A stretch of 64,000 nucleotides of DNA, taken from the NCBI RefSeq assembly GCF_035582795.1, contig NC_134373.1, positions 14,406,001 through 14,470,000 of the forward strand. Reading direction: 5' to 3'. The position numbers were made by a program, and so were the translations under genes. Source of the DNA: Mycteria americana. Taxonomy: Eukaryota; Chordata; Aves; Ciconiiformes; Ciconiidae. How positions within the stretch are numbered: position 1 is the first letter of the stretch; the number at the start of each line of letters is the position of its first letter. The notes below the pieces were generated by a model. The model ran no database searches and was not told where the DNA came from. It worked only from the letters and a program-made list of their open reading frames with translations. Shown here piece after piece: positions 36,001-47,882 of this stretch.

Positions 36001-38013
36001 AAGGAAGAAGAAAGATGGGAGCTGGTGTTTCATATGGAAAGCATCAGCCCAGAAGTGGCTTTGTTTCTGACACGTGGACAGTGGAGAGGCTGCATTTGCT
36101 GCTCAATGGAAAATCTGTGCCGGTGAAAAGAAACCTCCCTCATTAGTGACTAGATCAGACAGGGAGGGACTTTGGTGTCTCTTGCTTTTTTTTTTTAATT
36201 TGTCCGCATTTTAAAATAATAAGGGAGAAGCAAAGGGCACTAGATGGACTTAATTTGAGAATACAGCCAGTTTGGGCAAAACAGCGCTCTTCTGTCTCAA
36301 TCTGATGCTGCTGTCCCAGTTCACTCTGGTGGTGTCACAGCCCTCCCCGAGCTGTTCATAAGCTGTGCCAGCACCTCAGAGTGGTTGTCAACATCTGAAG
36401 GTTGCTGTACATCAGGTTCTTAGCAAGGTGCATGTGCCTTCTGTTTGGTTTTGTTTTCTGATCTTTCGGGATAGTGTCAAGTCATGTTTGTAGGCTTTCC
36501 CGCACAATTGAGGAAACCAGGAGCTTGGTTTTGATGCTCAGAAAGGTGGTTCTGATGTAACCAGAAGCCTCTGAGAGCTGGGGCTTTAAGAAACATGTGG
36601 GGGTTGCAGTCAAATAGTGAGAATAAGGGGTGTTTCTGTCTGATTGACCAGAGGAAGGAAGCACTTACAGTTTCGGAGGTCTCCAATATCTTGGAAGAAG
36701 AGGCAGACTGCTGTAAGTGCCGATGTGACCCAGTGAAAGAGCTTGTAAGGTGCTTCTCTTGCAGGTTTGAGAATTTCAGGGTAAGTGGATGTCACCTGGG
36801 GTAGTTTCGTACTGTCTACCACAGGAAAACAACGTAGACTTCTTTTATTGGCGCATCCCTTAGCTCTTCTGTGTTTTTAAAGTGAAAAGAAAGATTGTTG
36901 TATACAACATTTGAAAACGGAAGGGCCTGGTTTAATCTGTGAGTTTTTTTCTAGAGGGAATGAGTCTTCTGGTGTTTGATTGTACAGTTAAGGGCAGGAC
37001 AAGCTTTGCTGTTTCTTCCGTTGATTACAGGATGAAACCTTCCAGACACAGGCTGAAATCTCTGTCTCCAGTGCTTCCCTGGATGAAGATGTTTGCTTGA
37101 ATCAGTGCCTCAGGAGCTAGGGTGATTTGGGGGTTAAAGAAGGTAATGTGGGGGCCTTGCTCTGCTCAGTTTGCTTGCCTCCAGGACAGCCTGGTCCCAC
37201 GGCACCACGCTGTACTTCCGAGTTGGCTGCAAAACTCATGCTCTCTCTTGCAGGCAGCCCTGATTTTGTGCTCACTCAAGACAGTTTTGTGTTTTCCGAG
37301 AGTGATTCCTTTATTAATCTTTCTTGGATGCTGGCAAATGAGTTTCATGGTACCCAGTTTAAATACACTTTACTGAGTGTGCCTAGCTTGTCTTGGACTT
37401 TCTGAGCTTTGGTGGTTTGTTTAAAACATGAATAAGCCCCAGTTGTTTGAGGGAGAACAGAAGGCGGCCAGTGCAGAGTTACTTTCTGGTGTGAAGGACT
37501 TGGTAAACAGGTGACTTCCCAGCATAGTTTCTCAGTGCTGAGAAGAATACCAGTAGGTGCAGAGCCCTACAAAAGCTGCATTGGGATTTCTTTTTCTGAC
37601 ACGATAAATTCATGTTACATTTCTTTGAAGAACACATTTGAGGGAGAGCAAGGGAAGCAAGGCATGGGTGGTTTCTTACTCCCAAATACCTCCAGTGCAT
37701 GTGACTTTTAGAAAATGCTGAATACTTACCTTCCAAGTCTTGAGTACCTGTTGAACTGGGCACTGAGTGGATGCCCTAGGTTGAAGACTCCTCCTCACTG
37801 GGACTGTCTTGCATGGATTATCTTTGTGCAGTGAGAGCTACACCAGCTGCAAGGCCTTGTAATTCAGTCAGTGTTTTGTTTGAGCAAGCTGCATCTCTGG
37901 TCAGATGTTGTTGCACTGTGGTATAAGATGGGAATTTCTATCTCCTTTCCATTTCTTTATGTTTAAGTCTAAAAGGTCAAGGAAACCTTTGACATTCAGT
38001 TCTGAGTGCTTTT

Positions 38014-38077
38014 TCTCTTTGTAAATGGGAAGAATAGTACCCACATCACGTTGAGGATTTCAGATCAGTCAGTGAGT
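38014..38077 (+). repeat. MIR/L3-like fragment
   Basis: TCTTTGTAAATGGGAAGAAT, AGTACCCACATCAC and TTGAGGATTTCAGATCAG follow the order of the MIR consensus (ctgtaaaatggggataat, agtacctacctca, tgaggattaaatgag). It is directly adjoined by the palindromic element at 38078. Confidence 0.55.
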
Positions 38078-38159
38078 CAGATCCTGGGCTGATGCAAACT
38101 GATGCAGATCTGCCAAAGTCACGGTGGTGATACGCAGATTTACACTGGCCCAGTGTCCA
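38078..38159 (+). repeat. Palindromic amniote repeat, full-length copy 1
   Basis: The left arm begins CAGATCCTGGGCTGATGCAA and the right arm reads CGCAGATTTACACTGGCCCA. The spacer keeps a degenerate CCATTGAAGTCAATGG-type centre (GCCAAAGTCACGG). The arms are imperfect inverted repeats, so the element looks like a non-autonomous hairpin transposon of about 80 bp. Family assignment is from remembered consensus. Confidence 0.55.
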
Positions 38160-38911
38160 CGAAGTCACTTGACACCTTGCAGGAGAATGGTCTATACAAA
38201 CCCTAGGTCTTGTCAGGATGTGGAATAAATATCAGGATGTGGGCAGAAAACAGCACACCCATTTTAATGATTTGATTAAAACAATATTGCTACTCTATGG
38301 CTCTCATAAATGTATTTCCACTGGTGTCGGGGGGAGGAGATATTCTCAAGTGCCATAATGAGAGAGTACATTTTTTAAAATGTTGCACAATAGGCCACTA
38401 AGTTGTGCTCTAGCTATATTGGCTTATTTCTGTTTTATAGTGAGCGTGGCCTTAGGCATCCTATAAATACCATTTCTCCCCCCACCTCCAGCTAACAAAT
38501 AATGGAAACTGTACTGAAAAGAAATTTTCTTTCTGTGAAAGAGTGGGAGGTCCTGAGTTGCCCTCTATAAAACAAAGGATGTAGCATGATTTGTTTTCTT
38601 TGGTTTTTCAAGTGAAGAAAATGTGGGGGTGGGAGGGAAAGAGAAGGTGTTTCTAAGCGCTAAATGTGCTCTCCCCAACACTGCAAGGTAGGATGATGTC
38701 TGGTGTGGGCATTGCTTCCCCCAGGACAGTAATACCCATTTGTGAAATGAAGACAGATGAGAGAGGTTTCTGAACAGTCAGTGCATGGGAAGAAGGAAGG
38801 ATCCCATTCTGATTTACCCTCGGGCTTTCATATCCAGCAGTGGAAACCAACCTGAAAGTGGGTGTAAATGAGCATCTGAAGGAGCCCTTTGTGTAACTCA
38901 GCAGGCTGTGT

Positions 38912-38972
38912 TGTCCAGCGGTCAGACTAAATTATCAGAATGGCCCTTTTTGACCTTAAAATCCGCTTCTGT
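38912..38972 (+). repeat. Ancient CR1 LINE 3' end
   Basis: GGTCAGACTAAATTATCAGA, then ATGGCCC and TGACCTTAAAATC matches the 3'-terminal region of sauropsid CR1 LINEs (ggtcagactagatgatca...atggtccctt..ggccttaaaatctatga). The insert is 5'-truncated and old. CR1 is the main LINE of birds, turtles and crocodilians, which supports the host assignment. Confidence 0.7.
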
Positions 38973-39206
38973 AAGTAAGTCCACTTCGTGACCTTTTTGC
39001 TCTGTTTTAATGATGTCAAAAAGCTGTAGTGCAAATGTGAGTCGTGAAGGGTCCCTGTGTGTGCACATGGGAGGGCCAGACACGTTTCATTTCAAGAATC
39101 CATCACATGCGTACTGTGTGTCATGTTGGAAATGTGTCTCAGAGGAGAGACCAGGTTTGTGGAGGTGGGGGCTTCCTCCTGCACTGATTAGAATCAAAAG
39201 CAAGTC

Positions 39207-39256
39207 CATGTCATGTCATGTCATGTCATGTCATGTCATGTCATGTCATGTCATGT
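39207..39256 (+). repeat. (CATGT)10 pentanucleotide microsatellite
   Basis: Ten perfect CATGT units lie in intron 1. The tract is uninterrupted, so it is probably length-polymorphic. Confidence 0.98.
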
Positions 39257-42055
39257 CACGGGGAGGATGTGAGGCCACATTCTGACTGCAGCTTGGCCGC
39301 TAAGGTTAGAGAAGGGTCAGGGAAGACCTTGTGTTCAGCAAGGAGGTCTTACTTTGGCTAATTTTGAGGGCAAATGAGGTTCAAGAGCAGGGTGCACATG
39401 ATGAGGCATTTTCGGTCACTGCCTTCATCCAGCAACAATAAACTGTGTATATAAGCAGATCTGGTCCAGAAACAAATAAGCTCGGAAATTAGCACTGTTA
39501 GATCATGAAATTCTTCCGCCCAGGTACCATTTCTTATTGTATGCCTCGGTGGTGCTTTCCAGTCTCATTTGAAATCCACCTAGTGTGAGGCCCTGCCTTC
39601 CTTGGAAGCATGTGCTAAAACCTAATTTAGGGGAGGAATATCTAACAAGCTATTCTGTCTCCTGCCTGAGTCTAATTCCTCCCCCTCCCATATTCTCTCT
39701 CTTCTCCATGAGCAAGTCCGTTGCTTTGTTTGGGTTCACCCTGTCCGTAGCTGCACGGTCTGTGATGCTTTTTCCCATCTTTATCTATATTAACTCTTTC
39801 AAGGATTTTTATCTAAATGTGAAATGAGGCCCCTGCTCATTGACTGGAGATTATAATACTGACTGTGGAACAGACATGATAAATAGTAATAAATGTGCAT
39901 GTCCCTTTCAATTTTGTCATACTTTCCACCTCCTTGTGTCTTCCAATTTTCCTGTATATCAGATGCTAAGAATGTGTCCTCGAAGCTGTCTTGGTCTTCT
40001 CTGTGTCTTATCTGTTCTAGGTCTCTTTTCAGCCTTACTGGATCTCTGCTTTGTATTGAGCATGCATGTTGTTTTGCTGTTTCTTCCATAAATGCATTAA
40101 TTTGTCTTTTTCCAAATTCAATCTCAAGGATTTATTTCCTGCCCCTGTGTGGTTTTCTTTATATACTGCCTCTCTCTGCTGGTATCAAAAAAATTTAGCA
40201 TTTCCTCCTTAAGCCCTTTTCCTTGCTTTTCTTCACAATGAAAGCTTTTTATCAGTTTCCTTAGTTTTCTGATTTGTTTTTATTAAGCATGTTTTTATAG
40301 TGAGGGCTGCGATCCATCAGAATAAACAGAAACAAATAAATCGATGCCAAGTTTTTGTTTGTTTGCTTGACGAAACAGATCAGACTTTAAATGGGATGAA
40401 GTCAAATTGGTGCTGATGACTTGACTTGATGGTAGCTGGTTCTGAGTGGTGGCTGTTGACAGCAAGTCATGGAAGATCTCAGCATTTTGAAGAGCCTAAA
40501 AACACAAATACAACCATGGGGTTGAAAATCACGTGGTGGTATTAGTATTGGGAAGAGCAGGGTTGCTGTGAGTTGCTGCCCTTTGTTCGGGAAACAGTAT
40601 CTATCTGCTGGTTAGTTAGTTGAAGACCACTGGCTTTGTGGTTGATGGATGTGAGGTGGGTGTTTAACCTGGATCATGGTTAAAGGGTAAAGGCCCCTTG
40701 AATTTTGGTGACCACCCAGCATACCTCTGCCCTTCTCTTCAGCAAAGGTAGCTGCTCTGATGCAGGCAGGGAGCAGGCCTGCCCAAAATGCTGCGGGGTC
40801 AGCGGCAGGGTCCCACCACCATCCCTCTGGAGTGTCACCCCCTGCTGCCACCACCCAGCAGGGTGGGTGGCTGTGGTGGCCTTGAGCAGGGTGGCTCCCT
40901 GCCACCCTGGCCCTGCCACCTTAAAGGAGGATTTGCCAAAGCCGCCAGCGTACGGCAACAGAGCCTGCCTGAGCTGGGAGGAGCATTAGCTGCTCTGGAC
41001 TGCAACGAGCTCTTCGGTTCGCTTGACGGGTCACCCCGGGCTCTGGACCTTCCTGCTGTGTTTGTCTGCTGTGCTGCTTTTAACCGTCTCCACTCCTTTG
41101 AGTCAGCTTGGGCTGCTCGCATGGCAAAGAAATATTTTCCCGGTGTTTCAGAAGATGGGTGATTCCCTTTCCTTCCTGGGCAGGAGGAAAGCTGCTTGCC
41201 CCATACAGAGTCTGCCGGGGTTATAACAAAACAGTGGGGCCTCACCAAATAGCAATGAGGTGCACAGCTGGCAGCAGGGCTCTGCTGGGTTTTGCTTGGT
41301 TCTGCCTCTGTGAAAATTTCTCACAGGAACTGTCATCTTTCTCCCCTTTATTCAGCAAGCTCTTAAGCTGTGGGTGTCCGTGACGGGTTTTTATGTGGAA
41401 CGCGAGGACTGTAAAGAAACAGGTCCTAAGCCATGTCCTGTTGCTAATGATCCTGCAGACCAGCATGTAAAAATGTTTTAACAGAAATTAAGGAGTGAAA
41501 ACGAAGAAAGGGTCTGCTACAATGAGGCACCACGTGGCACCATCCTTATGACTTGATGGTGTGATTGCACTGGTCTACATCCTGGGTGTATTCTTCCATC
41601 TAATGAACTCCTGGAAGAGTTGAAAACAGAGGGGTATGCAGAAAATCCACTGTCCATCCAGATGTTAATCAGTACAAAAGTTCAAGTTCAGAAATAAAAT
41701 ATGAATGAGAAAATTGTGGGAAAGCAGTACTCTCTGTGCTTCCTCTATTTCAGTACCAGGGACTGTGCCGACAAATTTGTGCAGTCTGGAGCAGCAAAAA
41801 CCCTCAGCAGTACCCTGATAAGTCAGAGGACCTGACACCTACAGTCTTGGAAGCAAAACTTGCAAGTTACCTTTTTGAGGCTCAAATTCTCCAAGAGCAA
41901 TGACAGAGCTGTTTCAGCAGAGAAAAATACATACCCTTTCATCCAAGACCCAGAGGTTTAGAGCATTTGGATGTCTGTTTCATTTGATGGTTGGGCTTTG
42001 AACAGATAGGATGCTTCACAGCCACTGCCCTTACAGAGCAGGGAAGCTGTAGCAT

Positions 42056-42155
42056 GCCCATTTTACAGGCTAGGAAATTGGGACACCCAAGCGCTAAGTT
42101 GTTGGAGAGAGGAAGTCAAGAGCAGAGTTTGAAAAGGGTACCAGCTCCCTGATCT
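42056..42155 (-). repeat. MIR SINE fragment, inverted
   Basis: CCCATTTTACAGGCTAGGAA, then TTGGGACACCCAAGCGCTAAG and AGAGCAGAGTTTGAA follows the reverse complement of the MIR core (cccattttacagatgaggaaactgaggc...ttaagtgact...agagctgggatttgaa). MIRs are ancient tRNA-derived SINEs common to amniotes. Confidence 0.7.
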
Positions 42156-42261
42156 CCATTTTAATTAAATTCTTTCTGCAATTGTCTTCCCTGGCAGTTT
42201 AACTGGTGGAATGTGGTCTAGCAGAGGAATTTTTGGCTGCAGACTTGACAGGAATATTTTT

Positions 42262-42357
42262 CTGGCCCAGATCCTTGCTTAGTGTAAATTAAGATGACTC
42301 CACTAGCTACAATCACGGCACTAGCGATTTACTTCTCCCTCTGAGAATCTGGCCCTG
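42262..42357 (+). repeat. Palindromic amniote repeat, full-length copy 2
   Basis: The left end CTGGCCCAGATCCTTGCTTA and the right end TGAGAATCTGGCCCTGG are imperfect inverted repeats. TGTAAAT and GATTTAC also face each other about 38 bases apart. It has the same arm structure as the copies at 38078 and 47803. Confidence 0.6.
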
Positions 42358-44886
42358 GTTTGCAGACAGTGGGCAGTATCATATAATTTGTTCTTTTTAA
42401 TTTTAGTCTGTCTAGACACTTTTGCAGTACCCCTTTCTGGGAGGACTTTGTGCCAGCAGCTCTGGAGCAGCACCACACTTCGCTGGTGAGAAATGCTGAG
42501 CAGGCGCAGCATGGAGGTGGCCTGGTGTGCTCAAACTCAGCATTTCACCTCCCTGGTACAGGGTTTGGCTTTGAGTATCGGTGTTTTTTGGTGGAGAGGT
42601 GGCAGAGGGGATTCATGGCGAGATTTCTTCCCTGTGGAGGGGGAGCGAGTCTGTTGTTTTCCCTGTTTTTGACGATGTGTTGTCCCATCTGAGTGCTGGA
42701 GAAAGATGGCTGCTGCCAAGGCAGTGTTTCTGTGGTAGTTTTTCTTTCCAGCAGTGGATGACACATCTCTCTTTGTCGGTAAGAAGGTCTTTCTCCTGGT
42801 TTTAAAGGCCATTTGCTGGTCTTGTGTTTATTATTAGTTAGTCCTTCCTCCCATGCCGTCAGTATTTACCACTCAGCCTTTAGCTTCTCTGCTATGTTTT
42901 CTCCCACACCAAGTCAGCTGCATAGGGGTAGTACCTCTCTAGCCTTCTTCAAACTCGTCACGAGGCACACACAGGACCTAGTTTTTACAAAATCCTCAGA
43001 TTTGCTGGCCGTGGTTAAGCAGGTGATTAGCTAGGACTTTTTCTTCCCCTTCCATTCTCTTGCCAATTCCCGAGTTATTCACCAGGATTGTCTGTGACTA
43101 TGTTTGTCAAGAGCCAAGCACAGAAAGACCATGACTCTGGCTGGGGCTCAGGAGTGGCAGCGATGCATACCCTTTTACTACCATTACTTCTGCCTGAATC
43201 CAAATGCACTTAACTCAACCCCTAATCCTCATAATAATTTTAAAAAATTTGCTAATCATAAAGTCCTACCTTCTCTTGTTAACCACCTACAGTTATGTGT
43301 CTGTACCCAGCCCCCAAAAGGAAGGGTCTTCATGGCTGCAGAAAAAAAGCCTGAAGACAGGGTTCCTAAAGTCGTTAAAAACAAGATTTCTTTTTGAGAA
43401 AACATAAAGCACACACTATTTCTGGGATTCCACCTGAGCTTGATCAATACTAATGAAGCAGAGCTCTCCCAAAAAAGCAGCTTGCATGGAAATGGGTAAG
43501 AGATTCTTTGTGCAATCTTAATGATTTTGAGAGAGACGTTTCCCCTGTGAATTGCTGTAGGAGTTTGCACCCCTTCCCCCATGCTCAGCAGGGGCAAGAA
43601 CATATGACTATCCTCATGTAGGGTAGCGCAGTGTTAATAATGCTGCTGTATTGATCAAATTGGGCTGCTTTGTCACCAGGGACATCTGGGAGGATTTATT
43701 CTGACTCCTAAGGCTGTGCCTCCTAAAGTGCATTTTCCAGTCCTTTCACTAGGCAAAGGGTGTGTTGTGCTTTTTGTCTTAGCCTGCAGGAGCAACGCTT
43801 TCAAAAGATTTCATGGTGTCCCACCATCCGCTGCCTCTGTCATTTCTGCTCTCAGGGCTCCCACCTCACTCCCACTCAGAGCTGGACATGTCTCAAGTTC
43901 AAAAATGCGTTGCGGCAAGATCCAGTTGTTTGCCCTTGGAGAGTGCCTGGAGGAGCAGCCGCTGGCTGCTGGAATGTGGATAAACACAGGGTGACGGGAA
44001 CAGGAGAGGCTTCCTCTTTGCTTAGAAAGTGAGCAAAACATTGGTAAGAAAGCAGCGTAGAAGGAAAAACATGTGCAGGGTGGCTTGGCCCCCCTCTCTC
44101 CCCCCCCCGACTGATATTCATGACCTTGTTAAAAAGACCAGTCTGCTTCAGAGACTGCACGTGGTCATTTTTAAGTGTAGGGAGAAACCAAATGTGGCTT
44201 TTATTTTTCCATCTGATAAATTGCCAATTGCAGGTTTTACTTACAGAACACTCTGAGTAGTCTGAGAAGAACACGATCACCTTGATATTATATTTATGAG
44301 TAAAAATGGTATGAGGCAAAGAAAGCTCTTAGCTCGCATGTAAAGAAGACTTTTAATGCAGTTTTTGCTTCCAGGAATGCACCATTACTCGTGGTGGGGA
44401 AGGGACACATTAGCAGGCTTGACAGGAGGACTGAAATGCCTAGGGGCACTCAGGGGCTTGCAGGGGCAATTTGACATCGTGGATCTTTTGACAGGTGTTG
44501 CGAGCTCAGTGCTGGGTAGTGATGGGACATCTGCAGAGTGGGGAACGGTTAAAGACATTTGAAATGGAGGAAAACCCCTGAACCTTGCTCTGGTGATGGT
44601 GGGAGCACCTCTGGGGCGCTCTGAGCAGAGCCCACGTGTTCAGAAGTGCTGCAGTGTATTCTGCAGGGGCTCAGGGTGGCAACTGAGTCACAAGTCATGC
44701 CTGGAAAATCGAGTCCTGAATGCGTAGGCTGCCAATAGTGCCGGCTATAGCTAAAGAAGCATGCTTTGAGTGCATTTCTTTCCCTTTCTGAGTCCCAGTT
44801 CCTGGACTGCTGGGTCTGAAGCAGATCCCTCCAGCAGCCCTGGCCACCACAAGGCATTTTGGCTTTCGCTTCAGCTCTGATATCAT

Positions 44887-44957
44887 GCAACCGCTTGGGA
44901 AGCACAACTGCTTGGGAGGCGCAACCACTTGGAAAGCGGAGCCGGCTGGAGGCGAAG
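44887..44957 (+). repeat. Degenerate 16-17-bp minisatellite, about 4 units
   Basis: Units such as GCAACCGCTTGGGAAG, CACAACTGCTTGGGAG and GCGCAACCACTTGGAAA follow each other, with a fourth weaker unit GGAGCCGGCTGGAGGC. The repeat lies within a stretch unusually free of stops on the minus strand (44549-45457). Confidence 0.7.
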
Positions 44958-47565
44958 CAGCAAAGTGCTCCCAGGAATGTTCCCTGCAAAGCAGAGCTCT
45001 TGCACGGCTCCTCCTCTCCCAGCATAAAGGTTACCTTTGTATGTTTATAACCAAAATAAAATTGCAGCTCCTGAAAGCTATAATTTGTACTTGGGGGAAC
45101 ATAATGTTTGCGTTTAGCTATTGCAGGGATTATACCAAAGCACAGTGACAGAGGTCTGGAAGTGTTTGGGATGACGATAGCTGGCAACAGACTTTGCCTT
45201 TGGGGGCTACTAAAAACAGCTTTAGTTAAGCTGTATTGATGATAAAAAAAATGCCAGGGAGGATTGGTTGTACCATGAGGAAGAGGACCCCACTCCCGCA
45301 GCGGGAGAGGCTGTCCTTCCTCAGTTCCTGCTCTTCGCCTTCCCACAAACCGAGCCAAGAGAGCCTGGCTGCGGTCTTCCAAGCCGTGACATTGGAGACT
45401 TCCATCCCATCTCAGAAAGACAATAGAGGGAAGGAGTGGTATACAGCCAACCCACAAAGGCAGGCTTATCTCGGGAGATGCTATATAGGCTTAAATAGAT
45501 ATGGAAAAGGGAAATTGGGGGAAATAGGACACTTAAGGTAAACTAACTACATTTTTAAACATCTGACTTGGAAATATGCCAGATAACATGTCCACTGTTG
45601 GGATTATAATGACTACAATATGTTTCCTCTTTTCCTTGTTGGTAAGTGGGTTTTGTTTGTTTGCTTTCTGGGGAGTGGTGAGGGACCGCAGTTCCCTGCA
45701 GCGCATGTTCGGTAGTGAGCTGGAGCCGTCTATGCCGGTTTAATGGGTAAGGCTGCAGTGCTGTGAACGTGACATCGTCTGATTACTGGCATCATCATTT
45801 GGGCCTTTTCTTCTCTGGGAGAGATGCAGTGTGGAGTTTAATTCGGCTTACTCAAAGAGGATACTTAGAGATGGGGCCGGAAAGCCGAAGGCCTCACAGA
45901 GAGCCTCTCAGCAACATGGGTGCGGGCAGACGGGATGCTAAAAGCCTTACTAGCAGAGAGATACCTTTGTCTGGTATCCTCTCTGCAAGGTGGTGCAGAG
46001 TGTTGTATTCGGTGATGTACCTGGAATTAATTTGGGAACCCTCCCAATTAATTTTAGAGGGAAAGGTGCCAACATAAACTTGAGGCAGGGTCTGGCAGTT
46101 TTGCACAGTATTCTCCAATACATTTCCAGGGATATTTTGCCAGGAGAAACAGAAGGTTTAAGAGAGAGCATGAAAAGGGACACTGACTTGCCTTGACTGC
46201 GAGGCTCCTGCCCAAGTAAAGAGTGTTGCTGAGGAGATACAGCGTCAAGAAACGAGGGAAGGAGAGGGTGCTTGTAGGGAAGAGAGGCTGAAAAGAAGAG
46301 CCTCTCTGAGGTCCTGGAGTCAGACAAGTTTCTGAGCAGGGCTCAAACAGGTCCCATCCCATCCTGCATCTCCAGGAGAGTAGAGCTTCTCCTGGCCTCT
46401 GTTTCTGCTGATGCTCCATCACAGCGCCCAGCCTCTGCTTTTCACCAGCCTGCTTAGAGTAATAAAATGCCGCTCTTCAGGCCTTTCTGCATTGTAGTCT
46501 CTGCAGACTTGGGAGTCTGCAGGTACCCATACAGGGCATTTCTATGAAGGCATGTCATGATGGCTTATCATATCGTTGGCTCCTCTAACAAAAGACAGTC
46601 TTGTGCACAGAAACATCTTGAATTGACCATGGTGGCTGTTTGGATGCTGGGAAGTCGTCGTATCTTCCAGGAATACCAAGACATTGCATTCCTTCTAGGC
46701 TATTTTCTGGCTGCTCTGCTATTAATAACTTTGTCCTGAAATAGCACTTTCATATTGCAGCATATTAAAATCCATAACAACTGGGTGGGTGTCCACAGTC
46801 AACAGACCGAAGAAAGTGAGCCAGCGCGAGAGCCGTGGTTGTGTAAATTGGCTCACAGAGGCGTGCTGACTCTGAGCAGCTGGTGATCTGACCTGCCGAG
46901 CTTTCTCAAGTCAATAAATGGCAGGGCTCTTAATGGGATCTCTCAGCTTCCCATGCCGTGCTGCAGCCGGTAGCCGTACAGCCTGCTGGAAACCGCACTG
47001 ACACGAGACTGATCTCGTGATCCTTTCATGAGGAGTGAGCAGTGCCTCGTCCAGTTCTGACAGCACACCTGAAGTTACTAATGATATCCAGAAAAGGCCC
47101 TGCCTTTTTGTTTGATCTAATGCATTCTGGGGATACGGGTCTCCTCAGATGCCTGTGGGCAGCTGCCTGGGTTGCTGCTGAGTGGTTGGGCCAATACTGG
47201 CAGGTGCTTTACCAATGTGCTCAAGTAAATTGCTTTTAAAGAGGAGCGTGCTGCTTTTATCAGGGTGCGTGGCAGCCCAGGTGCACTGCCTGTGAGATTT
47301 GAGGCTGATCAAAATCCCTGGTGGCCAGAGTTTTGGAACAAGCGCCTTGGCAGAGCAGTGTAGAAAAGAAAAGCGATGGAAAAACACCCTTGGCTGTAAG
47401 GGAGCATCCTTTGGAGGGCACCTGGCTTTTGAGTGAGAGGCAAGTTTACCTGCAGTGGGATGTTCAAATGCGAAGGCTGTTGTTTCTGTGCATAGATGAT
47501 GCAAACTCTGGCCTAGAAGTGGCAGAAACCAGTTTGTGAATACCTCCATATAGACTGCCCAAATT

Positions 47566-47582
47566 AAAAAAAAAAAAAAAAA
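47566..47582 (+). repeat. A17 homopolymer tract
   Basis: Seventeen A are followed by an A-rich AGGAGAAAAAAGAAAC stretch. It may be the tail of a decayed retroposed sequence, but nothing recognisable precedes it. Confidence 0.95.
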
Positions 47583-47802
47583 GGAGAAAAAAGAAACAAA
47601 TCCAAGTATCTGAAGTTAGTGTTGTTTTTAAATTCTTCCCATTTTTCCATTTGGGATACATTGTTCCTAATAAAGTAGACAAGATGTGTAATATAAAATA
47701 ACCATCTCCAGCCGTCAAAGAACACGTCAAATTCAGCTTCACGTAAGCCACAGAGTTAAATGGTGCTAATCAAGAGCAGAATTTCATGGCGTTTGAGTGT
47801 TG

Positions 47803-47882
47803 GCAAGGTCCTCAGCTGATGTAAACAGGAACCATGAAATCAGGGCTGCTCTGTGCTGATTTACCCCAGCTGAGAATCCGTT
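47803..47882 (+). repeat. Palindromic amniote repeat, full-length copy 3
   Basis: The left arm GGTCCTCAGCTGATGTAAAC and the right arm GATTTACCCCAGCTGAGAAT are clear inverted repeats around a 25-30-base centre. This is the best-preserved pair of CAGCTG arms among the copies in the window. Confidence 0.65.
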
